This document shows positions 8,237-10,070 of a stretch of DNA of 10,070 bases, piece after piece. A program made the position numbers and the translations under genes. The notes beneath the pieces are model-generated. The model was not told the DNA's origin and searched no databases. It saw nothing but the letters and a program-made list of their open reading frames with translations. The stretch spans positions 1-10,070 of the forward strand of contig CAUEJN010000036.1 of NCBI GenBank assembly GCA_959018045.1, in the 5' to 3' direction. Source of the DNA: an uncultured Butyricicoccus sp. Its GTDB lineage: Bacteria; Bacillota; Clostridia; Oscillospirales; Butyricicoccaceae. Numbering within the stretch: position 1 is the first letter of the stretch; each line of letters starts with the position of its first letter.

Positions 8237-8893
8237 TTACAAAAAATTTGTAATATGGGGTGAGAGGACGGTCACAGCAGGCGAGACCGTTCCGGGAACA
8301 GATAGCATGGCGTGATGGCCGCAGGACAGCCGAACACGCGCAATCGCGTGTAACTGTCCAAAGACCGGACGGGTCAGGTGCGCAGCCGGGTCGAGTGCCA
8401 CCGAAACCTCGCGCAGACCGTGCGCCAGTCCGCAGCCGGTCTCCTTGAGCACGGCTTCTTTGACCATCCACAGGTCGAAAAAAGTAGACAGATCGCGTGC
8501 GATGAGCGCCTGCTCGGCGGCATCAAACCACCGCGCGGCAAGTCCGGGGCGTACTGGGCGGGGCAGTTCCAGGTCGATGCCGACCGGCGCGTCCGCGACC
8601 GCGCACACTACCCGGTCACCGCTGTGCGAGATGGACAGATGTAGGTTGGGAAGGTCGGGCAGATAAGGCTGCCCGGACGGCCGCGCTGCCCGCACGAGCG
8701 GGAACGCGGTATCCGGCCGGACATGACGCACGGCGGCGCACAGCAGCAAATCACCGGTCAGGGATGCGGTCTGCGCCTGCGGATGGGTGATGCGCGACAG
8801 GGCATCCAGCCGGGACGGACAGAGCAGCGTTTCACATTGATCGAGTGATAGCTGAGTGACCGATGCCTCACAGACCGTGACATGCGGTGTCAC
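8237..8893 (-). CDS. 4'-phosphopantetheinyl transferase, Sfp type
   Basis: A 218-residue cytoplasmic enzyme that moves the phosphopantetheine arm of coenzyme A onto a conserved serine of carrier proteins (fatty-acid, polyketide or non-ribosomal peptide). Sfp-family signatures are in order: LSISHSGD (86-93), VGIDLE with Mg-binding D107 and E109 (104-109), and the WMVKEAVLKETG block (142-153) with E146 and K145. Length matches the Sfp/Gsp class (about 220-240), not the 120-residue AcpS class. I chose GTG 8893 because it overlaps the kinase TGA by 4 bp (GTGA) and follows GGGGTG at 5 nt. A GTG at 8920 would add nine residues but has no ribosome site. No synthase or carrier protein is in the window, so the target is unknown. 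Base composition appears more GC-rich than in the neighbours. Confidence 0.93.
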   Translation of the reverse strand: MTPHVTVCEASVTQLSLDQCETLLCPSRLDALSRITHPQAQTASLTGDLLLCAAVRHVRPDTAFPLVRAARPSGQPYLPDLPNLHLSISHSGDRVVCAVADAPVGIDLELPRPVRPGLAARWFDAAEQALIARDLSTFFDLWMVKEAVLKETGCGLAHGLREVSVALDPAAHLTRPVFGQLHAIARVRLSCGHHAMLSVPGTVSPAVTVLSPHITNFL

Positions 8894-10070
8894 ATCATCA
8901 CCCCGGGATTGGACGGCCACTGCACGGTAAATACCGTGTTGTCAAATTCGGACGTGACCGAAATGACCGCGCCGTGGATCTCGCAGATGTGCTTGACGAT
9001 GGACAGACCCAGACCGGTGCCCGGAACCTCACGCGAGCGCGAAGCGTCGGCGCGATAAAAGCGCTCGAAGATGTGGGGGATGGAGTCGGTCGGGATGGCA
9101 GCACCGGTGTTGGCCACGCGCAGGATGACACCCGACGACGTTTTCTTGAGCTCGATGTCCACCGTACCGCCCGGACGGTTGTACTTGATGGCGTTGTCGC
9201 ACAGGTTGGTGACCACTTCATCGATCATGGTGGGGATACCACGGATGACGCAGGGCGCACCGTGCATGGCAAAGTGTACCTGATGCTTTGCTGCCTTATC
9301 GCTCATGCGCTCGCACACCGAACCTGCAAGCTTGTATAAATCAATGCTTTCAAAGTTTAGACTGCCGCGGCCTTCGTCCAGACGGGACAGCTTCATAATA
9401 TCGTCAACCAGCGCGAGCAAACGGGCCGCCTCATCGTGAATGCGGCATGCAAAGCCGGGAACATCCTCGGGCTTGGCGAGACCATAACGAATGATTTCGG
9501 CGTAGCCTAGTACCGAGGTCAGCGGAGTTTTGAGTTCATGGGTGACGTTTGCGGTGAACATGCGGCGGGACTGCTCGGCGGTGTACTGCGAGGAGATATC
9601 CAGAACCAGCATGACCACGCCGCGAATGCCGTCGTCGACGTGAACCGGGCTGAAGGATAGGCGCAGCTGGTTACCCGCACGCTCTAGGGTATAGACGGTA
9701 GATTCGCCGGACTGTGCGGTCTGTGCGGCTTGCAGGATGGCCTCGTCGCACTCGAAGGAGTCGAGGGGCAAACCGGGTGCGACCGGCGCGTCGAGCAGAC
9801 GGCGGGCGGCGCGGCTGCACGTCAGAACGGACAGGTGCTCGTCGAGCAAAATGAGACCCTCGTCCATGCCTGCTGTGATGGCGTCAAATTCGATCTGCTT
9901 GCGGCGCAGCGCGGCGATTTGCAGGGAAATCTGCTGATTCTGCGCGTTGAGACGGGGCAGAATCGGGGTGAACTCGTCGTACACATCGGTCTTGAGCTGT
10001 TTGGTAGGGACAATGGCGCTGATCGGCCGGACATGCTGTTCTGTCAGACGGGCTGAGACAATCTTCTCCA
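8890..10070 (-). CDS. Sensor histidine kinase (VicK/PhoR-like), N-terminus beyond the window
   Basis: The frame is open to the right edge, so the gene is partial and 392 residues are visible. The GTG at 9984 is unlikely to be the start, because the frame continues upstream into a linker-like stretch (EKIVSARLTEQHVRPISAIV). Missing are the membrane helices and sensor domain. Visible in order: a coiled linker (about 38-60), a PAS-like domain (about 60-160, ITAGMDEGLILLD), an HisKA domain with phospho-acceptor H177 in THELKTPL, and a HATPase domain with N-box CDNAIKYN (N292), F-box FERFYR and G2 box GTGLGLS (350-356). The G1 box reads VANTGAAIP (318-326), with Asn in place of the usual Asp. It autophosphorylates and passes phosphate to a response regulator, probably encoded just upstream outside the window. 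The TGA overlaps the start of the transferase gene. Confidence 0.95.
   Translation of the reverse strand, partial: EKIVSARLTEQHVRPISAIVPTKQLKTDVYDEFTPILPRLNAQNQQISLQIAALRRKQIEFDAITAGMDEGLILLDEHLSVLTCSRAARRLLDAPVAPGLPLDSFECDEAILQAAQTAQSGESTVYTLERAGNQLRLSFSPVHVDDGIRGVVMLVLDISSQYTAEQSRRMFTANVTHELKTPLTSVLGYAEIIRYGLAKPEDVPGFACRIHDEAARLLALVDDIMKLSRLDEGRGSLNFESIDLYKLAGSVCERMSDKAAKHQVHFAMHGAPCVIRGIPTMIDEVVTNLCDNAIKYNRPGGTVDIELKKTSSGVILRVANTGAAIPTDSIPHIFERFYRADASRSREVPGTGLGLSIVKHICEIHGAVISVTSEFDNTVFTVQWPSNPGVMM

Noticed and set aside
7971..8471. 166-codon minus-strand open frame across the glgA start
   Set aside because: It overlaps the 3' part of the transferase, the terminator, the promoter and the 5' end of glgA in a different frame, and cannot coexist with them as a plausible gene.
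8923..8938. Near-palindrome CACGGTA-AA-TACCGTG close to the transferase start
   Set aside because: It lies inside the kinase coding sequence and encodes the repeated residues T-V-F-T-V of a beta strand. Coding coincidence is the simpler reading.

Overview
The window looks like a chromosomal segment of a moderately GC-rich Gram-positive anaerobe of the class Clostridia. The evidence is strong AGGAGG ribosome-binding sites, near-consensus sigma-A-type promoters, a cell-wall SLH-domain protein, a MacAB-type export system with no outer-membrane partner, and a VicK/PhoR-like sensor kinase. An Oscillospirales relative (Butyricicoccus/Agathobaculum-like) is my best guess, but that rests on general resemblance and is inference. 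All seven recognised genes lie on the minus strand, so transcription runs from the right edge to the left. The long plus-strand open frames are antisense shadows.

In transcription order: (1) 10070-8237 holds the 3' part of a sensor histidine kinase, cut by the window edge. It is translationally coupled through a GTGA overlap to an Sfp-type 4'-phosphopantetheinyl transferase, and an intrinsic terminator at 8199-8230 ends the unit. (2) 8186-6528 is a single-gene unit with its own promoter, an 85-nt structured leader, glycogen synthase glgA, and a 16-bp inverted repeat acting as a probable terminator. (3) 6453-157 is a compact four-gene operon. It starts at a consensus promoter (TTGACA, 17 bp, TATACT) whose start site is overlapped by a perfect inverted repeat that looks like a repressor site. 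It encodes a membrane-fusion/adaptor protein, an ABC ATPase, a MacB/FtsX-type permease and a secreted SLH-domain protein, and ends at an intrinsic terminator.

The operon is the most interesting part. The adaptor carries two lipoyl/hairpin modules in tandem where one is usual. The last gene encodes a 765-residue surface protein (signal peptide, three SLH repeats, then a long beta-rich region with a recurring short motif). It sits 16 bp after the permease, with no separate promoter seen and before the shared terminator. This suggests that a MacAB-like tripartite pump and a wall-anchored surface protein are made together and may work together. No regulator for the operon is encoded in the window. 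Its operator-like site resembles the operator class of GntR/YtrA repressors that control ABC exporters in Firmicutes.

No rRNA, tRNA, CRISPR array, insertion sequence or attachment site was recognised. No stretch without a gene exceeds 300 bases. The left 156 bases hold nothing I can assign.
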